Source: Spirosoma endophyticum
GTDB lineage: Bacteria; Bacteroidota; Bacteroidia; Cytophagales; Spirosomataceae
Length of the DNA: 52,425 bases
Assembly: GCF_900112365.1 (NCBI RefSeq)
Contig: NZ_FOLQ01000028.1
Span: forward strand, 1 to 52,425
Reading direction: 5' to 3'
Positions 44,285-52,182 of this stretch are shown here, one piece after another. How positions within the stretch are numbered: position 1 is the stretch's first letter; every line of letters starts with the position of its first letter. The notes beneath the pieces were generated by a model. It was given only the letters and a program-made list of their open reading frames with translations. It was not told where the DNA came from and did no database searches. The position numbers were made by a program, and so were the translations under genes.

Positions 44285-44320
44285 GGGACGCTTTAGCTGT
44301 AGCACCTTCTTCCATGTCCC

Positions 44321-44351
44321 TTGCTCCCCGCTCCCGGCTCACGTATCTTTG
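44321..44351 (+). promoter_or_regulatory. promoter of the divergent GT2 gene (TTG-N20-TATCTTTG)
   Basis: TTG at 44321-44323 and TATCTTTG at 44344-44351 with a 20-base spacer; the GTG start at 44374 lies 22 bases on. Confidence 0.75.
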
Positions 44352-44373
44352 CTCCACATTTATCGGCCTCTCC

Positions 44374-45588
44374 GTGATTACTACAATACTGATAGCCTGG
44401 CTACTTATGGTCAGCATTCAGCTTATTTATATTCTCTTCGTTTATTCCCGAACGGCTTTTTATCGACAAACTGTCCTTACTAACCCCGACGAAACAAATC
44501 TAGATGCATCGACTGCACCGACGGAATGGCCAGTCGTGGATTCGCCGGGCATTACGGTTGTTGTCTGTGCCCGCAATGAACTGGATAACTTAACCGAATT
44601 ATTGCCTTTACTTAATGCGCAGGTTTACCCTGATTTTGAAATTTTAGTGATGGATGATCGCTCAACCGACGGTACTACTACGTATCTGGAAAATGACATC
44701 ACCGATCTCAACCGCGTTCGGTTTATTCGAATTGATAAGGAACATGAGCACGTAACCCCCAAAAAGTATGCGCTGACGATTGCACTCAAGAAGGCAACGT
44801 TCTCCACCGTACTGCTTACCGATGCCGACTGTCGTCCTGCCACGGCTAATTGGCTGGTAAACATGGTGGCGCCACTCAACAACACGAAGAAAGCTATAGT
44901 ACTGGGATTTTCGCCTTATGAGAAACAGCCGGGTTGGTTGAATCTGCTCATTCAGTCTGAAACGTTATTTACGGCGGTACAGTATTTTTCGCTGGCCTTA
45001 GCGGGTCGTCCCTACATGGGCGTTGGTCGCAACCTGGCTTACCGAACCGACCTCTTTTTTGCTAACAAGGGGTTTTATACACACAAGAACGTAGTAGGTG
45101 GCGATGATGACCTGTTTCTTAATGAAGTAGCTACGGGGCGTAATACCGCCATCTGCCTTCACCCGGACGCCTTTGCGTGGTCGAAGCCCAAAGAAACCTG
45201 GTCTGACTGGCGACTTCAGAAACGACGGCACTTAAACGTCGGTAAATACTATAAACCTGGCCACAAATTTCGATTGGGTTTACTAATCGGTTCCCACGTA
45301 TTGACATGGGCATTCGCGCTGATCACCATCCTGATCGTTTTACATCATGAACACTATCATGTTTTATTCACCGCACAGGAATGGCTACTTTTGCGGATCG
45401 CTACAGGCGCCTTTGCCTTTCGATTACTAACATTTTGGGGCATTGTTGGACGTATCAGTTACCGGTTAGCCCACACGGTTCACTGGGCAATTATCCCTTG
45501 TATGGATCTGACGTTGTCCGTTTATTACGGCATAGCGGGACTGAAAAACTTTTTTACTCGTCGCCGAAAGCGTATTTACTGGCGGTAA
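44374..45588 (+). CDS. glycosyltransferase family 2, membrane-bound
   Basis: A 404-residue GT-A enzyme anchored by one N-terminal span (ILIAWLLMVSIQLIYILFVY) and about three C-terminal ones. The catalytic domain has the family start TVVVCARNELDNL, the DxD-type acid in LLTDADCRPA, and a later QKRRHLNV block (QxxRW-like), as in processive or lipid-linked glycosyltransferases. The GTG at 44374 is chosen because a frame start at 44263 lies in the promoter repeat. It probably modifies a lipid or surface glycan. RsmG follows 27 bases downstream and may be co-transcribed. Confidence 0.85.
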   Translation: MITTILIAWLLMVSIQLIYILFVYSRTAFYRQTVLTNPDETNLDASTAPTEWPVVDSPGITVVVCARNELDNLTELLPLLNAQVYPDFEILVMDDRSTDGTTTYLENDITDLNRVRFIRIDKEHEHVTPKKYALTIALKKATFSTVLLTDADCRPATANWLVNMVAPLNNTKKAIVLGFSPYEKQPGWLNLLIQSETLFTAVQYFSLALAGRPYMGVGRNLAYRTDLFFANKGFYTHKNVVGGDDDLFLNEVATGRNTAICLHPDAFAWSKPKETWSDWRLQKRRHLNVGKYYKPGHKFRLGLLIGSHVLTWAFALITILIVLHHEHYHVLFTAQEWLLLRIATGAFAFRLLTFWGIVGRISYRLAHTVHWAIIPCMDLTLSVYYGIAGLKNFFTRRRKRIYWR

Positions 45589-45615
45589 TGTGGCATCGAC
45601 AGGCTACTTGAACAA

Positions 45616-46245
45616 ATGGATATTGACCTTATTTTAAAATACTTCCCTAATCTAACTGCTGAGCAAAAAGAACGCTTTGCGGCTTTGGATGGGCTATACC
45701 GCGACTGGAACGCAAAAATCAATGTTATTTCACGTCAGGACATCGACGCGCTTTATGAAAAACACATATTGCACTCGCTTAGTATCGCTAAAATCGTTCA
45801 GTTCAAGCCCGGTACCGAAATTCTGGATGTCGGAACGGGCGGGGGTTTTCCTGGCATTCCCCTGGCGATCCTGTTTCCGATGGTTGACTTCCATCTGGTA
45901 GACAGTATTGGTAAAAAAATAAAGGTCGTGCAGGAAGTATCCGATGCACTGGGCTTGACAAACGTGAAAGCTGAGCAGACCCGGGTTGAGCAGATAAATA
46001 CGACCTACGATTTTATTGTAAGCCGGGCCGTTACGCGACTGAAGCCATTTTTAGGCTGGGTACGTTACAAAATCCACAAGTCGGGCAACAACGATCGGCC
46101 GAATGGTGTTTTATACCTCAAAGGTGGTGATCTTACCGAGGAGTTGGCCGAAGTTCCTGATCGTTACCGGGTTTATGATCTTTCAGACTATTTTGAAGAA
46201 CCCTTTTTTGAGACGAAAAAAGTAATTTACATACCTAAAAAGTAA
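45616..46245 (+). CDS. rsmG: 16S rRNA m7G527 methyltransferase
   Basis: A 209-residue SAM-dependent methyltransferase that makes N7-methylguanosine 527 in 16S rRNA. Visible are NVISRQDIDALYEKHILHSL (the family N-terminal helix signature) and the SAM motif ILDVGTGGGFPGIPLAI, then FHLVDSIGKKI and VSRAVTRL. Length and order are standard. Likely shares a transcript with the upstream glycosyltransferase. Confidence 0.95.
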   Translation: MDIDLILKYFPNLTAEQKERFAALDGLYRDWNAKINVISRQDIDALYEKHILHSLSIAKIVQFKPGTEILDVGTGGGFPGIPLAILFPMVDFHLVDSIGKKIKVVQEVSDALGLTNVKAEQTRVEQINTTYDFIVSRAVTRLKPFLGWVRYKIHKSGNNDRPNGVLYLKGGDLTEELAEVPDRYRVYDLSDYFEEPFFETKKVIYIPKK

Positions 46246-46247
46246 CC

Positions 46248-46341
46248 GGGATTCATGTGATTTTATTGAATCTTCTGATTTTACTTTCAACGAAATCCCG
46301 TTGATAAATTCAAAGTCAGTCAATAAAATCACATGAATCCC
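46248..46341. repeat. 22-bp perfect inverted repeat between rsmG and the next gene
   Basis: 46248-46269 and 46320-46341 are perfectly complementary, separated by 50 bases. Both arms contain ATTCATGTGATTTTATTGA or its complement. The right arm overlaps the first possible ATG (46333) of the next gene. Confidence 0.8.
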
Positions 46342-46353
46342 AGTTCAAACATC

Positions 46354-46656
46354 ATGGCAGAGAAATTTCGCAGCAGCAGCTTTAAAGACCCCCTCACTCC
46401 CGACGAGGTTGAGTTTAACGACAAGGGCGTTACATTTCGTGCTCGCAAACTGATTGGCGGTACAGATAATTTTGTTTTCTACTCCGATATCTCAGGGGTT
46501 GAGATTGATAATGGATTGTTTTTCGCCACTGTGCGGATTATTCCACGGGCCCGGCCTGAAATTGTGATTCAAAACTTCTCAAAAGGCGACGCCCGGCGCA
46601 TCAAAGAGTTGATTTTACAGAACGTACCAAACCACCGCCCCGACACTCTTAGGTAA
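46354..46656 (+). CDS. small PH-like/hypothetical protein
   Basis: A 100-residue protein counted from the ATG at 46354. An ATG seven codons earlier lies within the inverted repeat and is less likely. The strand pattern (VTFRARKLIGG, FYSDISGVEID, FFATVRIIPRA, EIVIQNFSKGDA, then a helix RRIKELILQNV) fits a PH-like fold of the kind found in bacterial PH domain proteins. No signal peptide. Function unknown. The tRNA-Asn promoter begins about 60 bases later. Confidence 0.65.
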   Translation: MAEKFRSSSFKDPLTPDEVEFNDKGVTFRARKLIGGTDNFVFYSDISGVEIDNGLFFATVRIIPRARPEIVIQNFSKGDARRIKELILQNVPNHRPDTLR

Positions 46657-46713
46657 AACAGATATTGAAAACCAATTTGTTACGTATAAAGCGATATTTT
46701 TTCATCCTGATGC

Positions 46714-46744
46714 TTGTGTAATACGGTCGTGTGTTATACTTTTG
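46714..46744 (+). promoter_or_regulatory. promoter of tRNA-Asn (TTG-N20-TACTTTTG)
   Basis: TTG at 46714-46716 and TACTTTTG at 46737-46744 with a 20-base spacer fit the Bacteroidota consensus. The tRNA starts 9 bases after the -7 box. Confidence 0.8.
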
Positions 46745-46753
46745 CACCACGAT

Positions 46754-46827
46754 TCCCGAATAGCTCAGTCGGTTAGAGCATCTGACTGTTAATCAGAGGG
46801 TCGCTGGTTCGAGCCCAGCTTCGGGAG
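46754..46827 (+). tRNA. tRNA-Asn (anticodon GTT)
   Basis: A complete cloverleaf: acceptor TCCCGAA pairs with TTCGGGA, D-arm TAGCTCAGTCGGTTAGAGCA, anticodon loop CTGTTAA giving GTT, and T-arm GGTTCGAGC. Discriminator G; no CCA is encoded. A terminator hairpin and a TTTGCAC repeat follow on the same strand, as for tRNA-Val. Confidence 0.95.
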
Positions 46828-46846
46828 CCCTGTAAATCAGTTAGTT

Positions 46847-46880
46847 AAGCCATCCTATTACTAGGGTGGCTTATTTTTTT
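46847..46880 (+). terminator. terminator of tRNA-Asn
   Basis: AAGCCATCCT pairs with AGGGTGGCTT (one G-U pair), followed by TATTTTTTT. Confidence 0.8.
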
Positions 46881-46899
46881 GCACATAGTTTGCACATTT
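46878..46899 (+). repeat. paired TTTGCAC repeat (11-bp period) downstream of tRNA-Asn
   Basis: TTTGCACATAG is followed directly by TTTGCACATTT. The same layout is found past tRNA-Val (9916-9936, minus). It overlaps the terminator's T-run. Confidence 0.5.
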
Positions 46900-46965
46900 A
46901 TAGAAACTTTCCGGATTAACCTTTATTAGTCAGTAATTATAAATAAGCTGCCCCGATTAGATCTA

Positions 46966-47330
46966 TTACAATTTCTTTTTATATGATTTGACCAGTATAA
47001 GCGGCTGTACCTTCCTGATCCGGTCAATAATTTCCCCATCCGAGATGATGTCGTAACATCGGATATTCCCAACGATGCTTAATCTTCGGAGTCCAACGAC
47101 TACCTATCTCCCTGACTTAATTTCAGTCTTTCCTACAATCAATCGACAAGTATTGCCAACTGGTATAACTGGCATGTAGTATCGTCTTGAAAAGTTCAGC
47201 AATATTCTACACGGGTAAATTATATTCCCGAGCTTGTTTTACCCACTGGGTGTAAATAGCATGCGGACTACACCAATACGGGCTTTGCCGGAGACCACCT
47301 ACAGGGATTATATCGCTGACATTCGTATTA
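46966..47330 (-). pseudogene. decayed coding region behind tRNA-Asn
   Basis: Two pieces read like former genes. One runs from an ATG at 47175 to a stop at 46966 but has an in-frame TAG after 23 codons; beyond it the frame reads VVVGLRRLSIVGNI and DIISDGEIIDRIRK. A second piece upstream (stop at 47207-47209) reads SDIIPVGGLRQSPYW then AIYTQWVKQAREYNLPV, with no start. I cannot name a family. About 500 bases here have no intact gene. Confidence 0.35.
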
Positions 47331-47401
47331 TAATACAGTCCTAGGTGTAAATCAACCTCAAAACGCGATTGACACGACGAACCTAGTTTCTTAAACTAGT
47401 T

Positions 47402-48139
47402 ATGCACCTGCCTTATTGGATCGTAATCTGTACGCTGCTGGTGGGCATGGTTCTCAGCGTAAAAGCGGGTAAACTCAACGTAACGGGTGCTCTGACGGGT
47501 GGCGTACTGGGCTTTGTTATCTTTCTGGGCGCTGGTTTATCGGGCCTGGTGATGCTGGGCACCTTTTTTGTTGTTGGATCACTAGCTACATCCTGGAGAC
47601 TAACCGATAAAATAGCTGCTGGATTAGCGGAGTCGAACAAAGGACGACGTACCGCTTCCCAGGTCATGGCTAATGCTGGCGTAGCCGGTATAGTAAGTTT
47701 GTTGGCCTGGCTCTATCCGGCCCATGCGGATCTGTTTCAAGTTATGCTGGCTGCCAGCTTTGCATCTGCCACCGCCGACACCTGCGCTTCGGAGTTAGGC
47801 AACGTCTATGGCCGTTATTTTTACAATGTCCTCACCTGGCGTAGCGATACCAAAGGCCTGGATGGGGTAATTAGTCTGGAAGGGACAGTACTGGGATTTC
47901 TGGGGAGTTGTCTGATTGGTGGTATCTATGCCATTGGCTTTGGCTGGGGCTTACCCGTTGTATGGGTTCTGCTTGCCGGCAAAATCGGTAATCTGGTTGA
48001 CTCTGTGCTGGGTGCCAGTCTGGAGCGGGGTGGTTATATGAAAAATGACGCGGTTAATTTCCTCAATACGCTGATAGCTGCGTTGGTAGCCCTACTGCTC
48101 TACCGTATTTATTACCAAGATCAGGCTGCCTTGCATTGA
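47402..48139 (+). CDS. DUF92 family membrane protein
   Basis: A 245-residue membrane protein with about six spans, of the DUF92/TMEM19 group. Residues typical of the family: GKLNVTGALTGGVLGF at the start, KGRRTASQVMANAGV, ATADTCASELG, and DSVLGASLERGGY. Plant relatives are phytyl-phosphate kinases; the bacterial substrate is unknown, possibly a polyprenyl phosphate. It is preceded by decayed DNA and seems to be its own unit. Confidence 0.9.
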   Translation: MHLPYWIVICTLLVGMVLSVKAGKLNVTGALTGGVLGFVIFLGAGLSGLVMLGTFFVVGSLATSWRLTDKIAAGLAESNKGRRTASQVMANAGVAGIVSLLAWLYPAHADLFQVMLAASFASATADTCASELGNVYGRYFYNVLTWRSDTKGLDGVISLEGTVLGFLGSCLIGGIYAIGFGWGLPVVWVLLAGKIGNLVDSVLGASLERGGYMKNDAVNFLNTLIAALVALLLYRIYYQDQAALH

Positions 48140-48692
48140 AGTAATTAACTTAAAAAGGAGGGTTTTCGTGACCGATTTTCTTAAGTTGTCAGATTGATGG
48201 CAAAACCATGATTTTCAAACGCTTATGCAGTTCATTAAACATAGCTGGCTAGCCTTTTATTGGACGATTTTAATTGATATATTATACAAAGTAAGATAGT
48301 ACTGTAGAAGAGTAAGTCAAGGATGGTCAGTCCCGGGCTGATGCTCTGACTGCTGACTCGCACGGGCTCCCCACCCCCGACAATTTAGGGTCCCGCTCAG
48401 CTTCGGCAATCTGCCAGCGTACCGACCAGTGTGATCATTTGACACAGCTATTGAAAGTAACCATCGCATGATTGGAGCGTTTTTGTAAGACAGTTGGATA
48501 GACAACATTAGTGTACAGTATAGCCAACTGCTCAGAGACCAAAATCCATGACAGTCTGTAAAAGCAGATTTTACGTTTCATTAACCTTCTTTTACTAGTC
48601 ATTAACAGACGACAGGATAGAAACTTTTAGCTTTGGTGAAATCCTTGAAAAAGAATGCCTTAAACGAATCTGATTCATCAGGAGATAGATCT
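48140..48692. other. region without a convincing gene
   Basis: About 550 bases. A GC-richer patch at 48320-48440 stands out from AT-rich flanks and could be a scrap of an insertion sequence, but no transposase motif or terminal repeat is visible. A 63-codon frame on the minus strand (48508-48317) is Arg/Ser/Gly-rich and not convincing. Confidence 0.45.
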
Positions 48693-48716
48693 ATGTTATT
48701 TAAACCGACAAAAAAC

Positions 48717-49274
48717 ATGAAAAAAATCATTTATGCGCTGATCCTACCGCTGGTTGGGGTCAGCGGACTCGTATTGGCTAGTCGTGAACGTAAACATGAA
48801 GCGTCTGAAACGTCCACATCAAAGCCAATCTCTGCTGCTGACAGGAAAGCTGCCTTAAAAAAATGGGAGGCTACCCCTGATGGGATAAAGTACAAAAAAT
48901 GGGAAGCGTCCCCCGAAGGTAAAAAAGTGTATGCCAGTGAAGCTAAACTAAGGAAGTATATACGTGCTTTTACCAACATGGAGGCTGTTGTAACCTCTCT
49001 TTCTCTGCCGCCAGGCTCACGAGTAGGGTTGGGCGTGATGGTCAGGATTAATGGGGAGGATTATATTCTTAGTTTCGGTCCGGAAAAGGCTGACAAGAAT
49101 TTTACCAATGAATTTCAGCCATTGCTTAGTCTGAAGGTTAACGACAAACTCATTATAAGAAACCATTGGGTATCGCACGCGCCCAAGTATTCCTATCCAA
49201 TCGTATCGGGCGACTATGTAGAAAGAGATAGTACACTAATGTATAAACGTGCCCCTCGCCAAGGCGGTTGCTGA
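48717..49274 (+). CDS. membrane-tethered or secreted hypothetical protein
   Basis: 185 residues from the ATG at 48717; another ATG eight codons earlier is possible. The N-terminus has a signal/anchor (KKIIYALILPLVGVSGLVLAS). A charged segment follows with a short repeated unit: KKWEATPDG then KKWEASPEG. The C-terminal part is strand-rich (GSRVGLGVMVRINGEDYIL, DKLIIRNHWV). No family recognised. Probably exposed outside the cytoplasm. Hairpins close to the stop act as terminators. Confidence 0.6.
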   Translation: MKKIIYALILPLVGVSGLVLASRERKHEASETSTSKPISAADRKAALKKWEATPDGIKYKKWEASPEGKKVYASEAKLRKYIRAFTNMEAVVTSLSLPPGSRVGLGVMVRINGEDYILSFGPEKADKNFTNEFQPLLSLKVNDKLIIRNHWVSHAPKYSYPIVSGDYVERDSTLMYKRAPRQGGC

Positions 49275-49290
49275 GAAAAGTATGACGGAA

Positions 49291-49324
49291 TGACCCTCAC
49301 GGACTTTAAACGTAAAGAGGGTCA
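49291..49324 (+). terminator. hairpin downstream of the tethered protein gene
   Basis: TGACCCTC (49291-49298) pairs with GAGGGTCA (49317-49324); a further CTTTA/TAAAG pair lies inside. No T-run follows. Confidence 0.5.
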
Positions 49325-49388
49325 GCCATAAGGTGTATAGCTGATTCTTAAAACGCCCCTTCTAAGAAGCATTTACGTGAACGCTCCT

Positions 49389-49420
49389 TCGTCTCACATG
49401 GGAGTGTTCATGTGAGACGA
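49389..49420. repeat. 12-bp hairpin with a competing alternative stem
   Basis: TCGTCTCACATG (49389-49400) pairs with 49409-49420. A second stem is possible between GAACGCTCC just upstream and GGAGTGTTC in the loop (one G-U pair), so the two folds exclude each other. It lies between two convergent genes. Confidence 0.5.
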
Positions 49421-49507
49421 AATACTTGTGGCTTCAGATCAGGGAAATCATCAACGTTCATTAACTGGCCAACTGTGATAAAAATGTACGGGAAAGAGTA
49501 GGAATGC

Positions 49508-50104
49508 CTATCCGAGCAAGAATGAATCTTCCAATCTCAACCATAGAGCAGGCCGCACACCGCCCCCGTCTCTAGGGCTGCCGAAGACCCCATTGCCACG
49601 CACGTAAATATGGCCCTGCTTACTGATGCTCGCACTCGTGCGCCCGTAATAGCCAGGCGCACGTAGCCGCCACCCGTGAAAATCCGTACCATAGCGGGCT
49701 TGCCGTTTACTATTGTTGGCGTCATCAATATGCCATCGTTGAGGACCTTTATATGCTAGGTTGGCCCGGCTATCGCCCAAATAGTGGCTCACCTCATCCA
49801 GGCTTAGCAAAAACAAGTGATCTATGGTGTCTTGACCGCCTGGGGTGTTAAACCAGGGGTTGTTGGCATTCTTGTTGGTTGCGGCAATGATGCATGCTTG
49901 CTGGTCTGGGCTGAATGTCGAATAAAGGGCATCGTTCAGGTAGTGTCTTAGCGTGCAATCGGCCCACGTAATAGGCTCAAATTTGTCATGGTACCAGCGC
50001 AGTTCGACTATATCCTGGGTAATAAGCAGCGCTCTTTGGCCGTCTTCAACAGCCAGCACCTGCCATGTATACGGGCCGAAGGGTATGATGTCGTTTCTAG
50101 CCAT
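49508..50104 (-). CDS. DUF6273 domain protein
   Basis: A 198-residue soluble protein matching the DUF6273 pattern: FGPYTWQVLAVEDGQRALLI, ITWADCTLRHYLNDALYSTFS, DHLFLLSLDEVSHYLG and the C-terminal VRGNGVFGSPRDGGGVRPALW. The family resembles formylglycine-generating/C-type-lectin-like folds in its ending and is often found in surface or phage-related proteins; its role is unknown. No signal peptide. Single gene. Confidence 0.85.
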   Translation of the reverse strand: MARNDIIPFGPYTWQVLAVEDGQRALLITQDIVELRWYHDKFEPITWADCTLRHYLNDALYSTFSPDQQACIIAATNKNANNPWFNTPGGQDTIDHLFLLSLDEVSHYLGDSRANLAYKGPQRWHIDDANNSKRQARYGTDFHGWRLRAPGYYGRTSASISKQGHIYVRGNGVFGSPRDGGGVRPALWLRLEDSFLLG

Positions 50105-50532
50105 GCTTTATCGATCGGTTTACTCATCTCTGGATGTAAAGTAATCATGAAACGGTTCCGTAAATGACCGACTGGGTGGAGTGACTGACTCCGCCGAAAC
50201 CTGATGGCCCTAAAGGCGTTCACCAACAGGTTGACTTCCTGGAGCGATTGCGTAGAAAAGTACAAAGTATCTTATCGGATTCTTAAAGCCTGACTAAATC
50301 TTTACCTGTATTTAAGGCAATTCGATACATTGTTCACAGTAGGGCTTTCAGTACGTCATTAAGGCTTAGTCGCTACGCATTGCTTGACCACACGTCAAGA
50401 AAACTGGTAAGCTACCGGTTTGAGTCAGGCATCGCCTAAACAAAGTGCTCGACTATTCGGTAGAGAAGGCACCAACCATGCTTGAATAAGCGGTTTATCG
50501 GCATCGGCTTGGTTTAACTCGTTTCGAACACC
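50105..50532. other. region without a convincing gene
   Basis: About 430 bases between two start codons facing away from each other, so it should hold two promoters. I found no full TTG/TAnnTTTG pair. A frame reading off the DUF983 gene start on the other strand (50643-50425) has protein-like wording at its end but overlaps the real gene; it is not called. Confidence 0.45.
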
Positions 50533-50919
50533 ATGGGCAAAGGCACCAAACTTTACAGCATTTTTTTCAATAAGTGCCCCCGTTGTCAGCGGGGTAACTT
50601 TTTTGCGGTCAATAATGCCTACAATCTGAAGCGATTTGATCAAATGAATCCCCAGTGTGCCTGCTGTGGGGAGCGCTTTGAGAAAGAGCCGGGCTACTAC
50701 ACGGGGGCTTTGTACGTGAGCTATGCCTACTATACGGCGCTAATTGTGGGCTGTTTTCTGGTGATGGAGGTGGTACTAGAGTGGGACCTGAGTTATTTTC
50801 TAGGGGTATTGATCGGCTTAATTATCCTCTTGACGCCCCTGTTTTTCCGGCTGGCCCGGTTGACCTGGATCAATTTTTTCATTTCGTTCGATGCCCACAA
50901 GCCAACGAGTTGTCCTTGA
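50533..50919 (+). CDS. DUF983 family protein
   Basis: A 128-residue protein with two zinc-ribbon-type Cys pairs (KCPRCQRGNFF and QCACCGERF) and two membrane spans at about residues 58-78 and 84-103. The EPGYYTGALYVSYA block between them is the family signature. DUF983 members are widespread inner-membrane proteins of unknown function. ATG at 50533. About 270 gene-less bases follow. Confidence 0.88.
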   Translation: MGKGTKLYSIFFNKCPRCQRGNFFAVNNAYNLKRFDQMNPQCACCGERFEKEPGYYTGALYVSYAYYTALIVGCFLVMEVVLEWDLSYFLGVLIGLIILLTPLFFRLARLTWINFFISFDAHKPTSCP

Positions 50920-51190
50920 TCGGGTGTGGCCAGTTGAAAAGGAATAGAGGGTCTAAACGGGTAACAGTTTTGGGCATTAGTCGCTAGCGTTATAGGCAAG
51001 TAAATGGTACATTTCTTAGTCAAGTTGCATATGGTACGTTATGTTAAGGAACTATTCCAAGATTAACCCCTCTAAACAAGCCGGATTGTCCTTTGGAAAG
51101 GGGAGAGAAAAGCTATTATTATGTTAATGGAATATTCGTAGATTGGCTACCACTGTCAGCTTTGTATCACATTAGCCTACGATAGGATAA

Positions 51191-51700
51191 ATGACCCAAC
51201 AGGAGAAAAAACTCATTAATGACCGAAGAGATGGCAAGATCAGTGAACATGAATTCAAGGAAAGATTGCCTTTAAGAGAGTACACAGACAGGGTACAGCT
51301 TGAAGCCAAAGTAAATGCTGCGATCAGTAGAGATGACTTCCAAGAGCTTGAGTTATTAATTTATCTAGTGCTGTGGGTTCTACCTGATTCTAATCAGTAT
51401 ACTAGTGTGTTAAACGAACTTCTAGTAACTCCTGGCCACCGTGACCACCAAGAAATAGCTAGGAGATTGCAGAAGTTTAAAAGCCCAAGTACAATCCCCT
51501 ATGTCCGAGCAGTTCTACTGTCTGACTTCGATTATCTAGCTTACACTGGCTCAGATTCTGACGCAATCGCCAAATGGTTTAGCTGGATTTTAGCTGATAT
51601 TGGGACTCCTGAAGCCATTGAAGTGCTAGAAGAGTGTTCTCATTCAACTGACGAAGGAATACGGAATGAAATGCTATACAGACTTAAGAAATGTAGATGA
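51191..51700 (+). CDS. HEAT-like repeat protein, unknown
   Basis: A 169-residue soluble, acidic protein. Its second half reads like paired helices of HEAT repeats (STIPYVRAVLL, WILADIGTPEAIEVLEE, then EGIRNEMLYRLKKCR), with a helical N-terminus. Proteins of this build sometimes serve as immunity proteins for secreted toxins, but no toxin is visible. The DNA is A/T-richer than the core. The next gene follows after 42 bases on the same strand, so they are probably a pair. Confidence 0.6.
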   Translation: MTQQEKKLINDRRDGKISEHEFKERLPLREYTDRVQLEAKVNAAISRDDFQELELLIYLVLWVLPDSNQYTSVLNELLVTPGHRDHQEIARRLQKFKSPSTIPYVRAVLLSDFDYLAYTGSDSDAIAKWFSWILADIGTPEAIEVLEECSHSTDEGIRNEMLYRLKKCR

Positions 51701-51742
51701 ATTAAGGCGATTGGTTAACATAAAGCAAATTATAAAACAGAA

Positions 51743-52123
51743 ATGAGCCAGGAACTGAGAGTATATGTTGATATAGAAGACGCTATTGATACCTCAGAAA
51801 GTTTTCGTGGTTCAGCAATCATCCGGGATAACTCAATTCTTATTCCCTTGATTAGTCTTGGCATTAGCGAGCATATACTCAATCCAACCCAGCAATTAGC
51901 ATTTATTGACTACTCCTATCTGTTTTTTGAAAGTTTCTCTAGAGTGCTAATCGATAACATTCCAGACTGGGAAAGCCAAGATAGTCAGAAGCGCTATTGT
52001 TATGTAGGGGGGAGTGAAGCCGGTGTTTTAGAAGTAGAATGTAAACAAGTCTGTTTACTAGTACCTACCAATAGCCGTTTGTCTCCAACGCATTGGTATC
52101 CTGATAATGTCCTGATCCCCTAA
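51743..52123 (+). CDS. small acidic hypothetical protein
   Basis: A 126-residue soluble protein without signal peptide or membrane span; strand-rich start (ELRVYVDIEDAID), a short helical middle (FFESFSRVLIDNI) and a closing HWYPDNVLIP. Unrecognised. Placed 42 bases after the HEAT-like gene and directly before an IS3-type element, suggesting accessory gene content. Confidence 0.55.
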   Translation: MSQELRVYVDIEDAIDTSESFRGSAIIRDNSILIPLISLGISEHILNPTQQLAFIDYSYLFFESFSRVLIDNIPDWESQDSQKRYCYVGGSEAGVLEVECKQVCLLVPTNSRLSPTHWYPDNVLIP

Positions 52124-52130
52124 ATGTGAG

Positions 52131-52168
52131 CCAGTGAAAAATAGAGTAAAAAACTTAAATTTCACTGG
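52131..52168. repeat. short inverted repeat at the left end of the IS3 element
   Basis: CCAGTGAAA (52131-52139) pairs with TTTCACTGG (52160-52168), 15 bases before the transposase start. A TGTGAGCCAGTG just before it could be the IS terminal repeat, but the other end is outside the window. Confidence 0.45.
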
Positions 52169-52182
52169 TAATTGGAAAGGGA

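Larger units (their letters stand above)
44253..44352. repeat. 37-bp inverted repeat holding the tgt and GT2 promoters
   Basis: 44253-44289 pairs with 44316-44352 over 37 positions with two mismatches, around a 26-base loop. Each arm contains TTG and TATCTTTG at the same places, so the two divergent promoters are mirror images. Confidence 0.85.

Noticed and set aside
48317..48508. 63-codon minus-strand frame in a GC-richer patch
   Set aside because: Arg/Ser/Gly-rich wording typical of non-coding frames, no family, no partner genes.
50425..50643. 72-codon minus-strand frame with protein-like C-terminal wording
   Set aside because: Its first half lies opposite the real DUF983 gene; no homologous family recognised.
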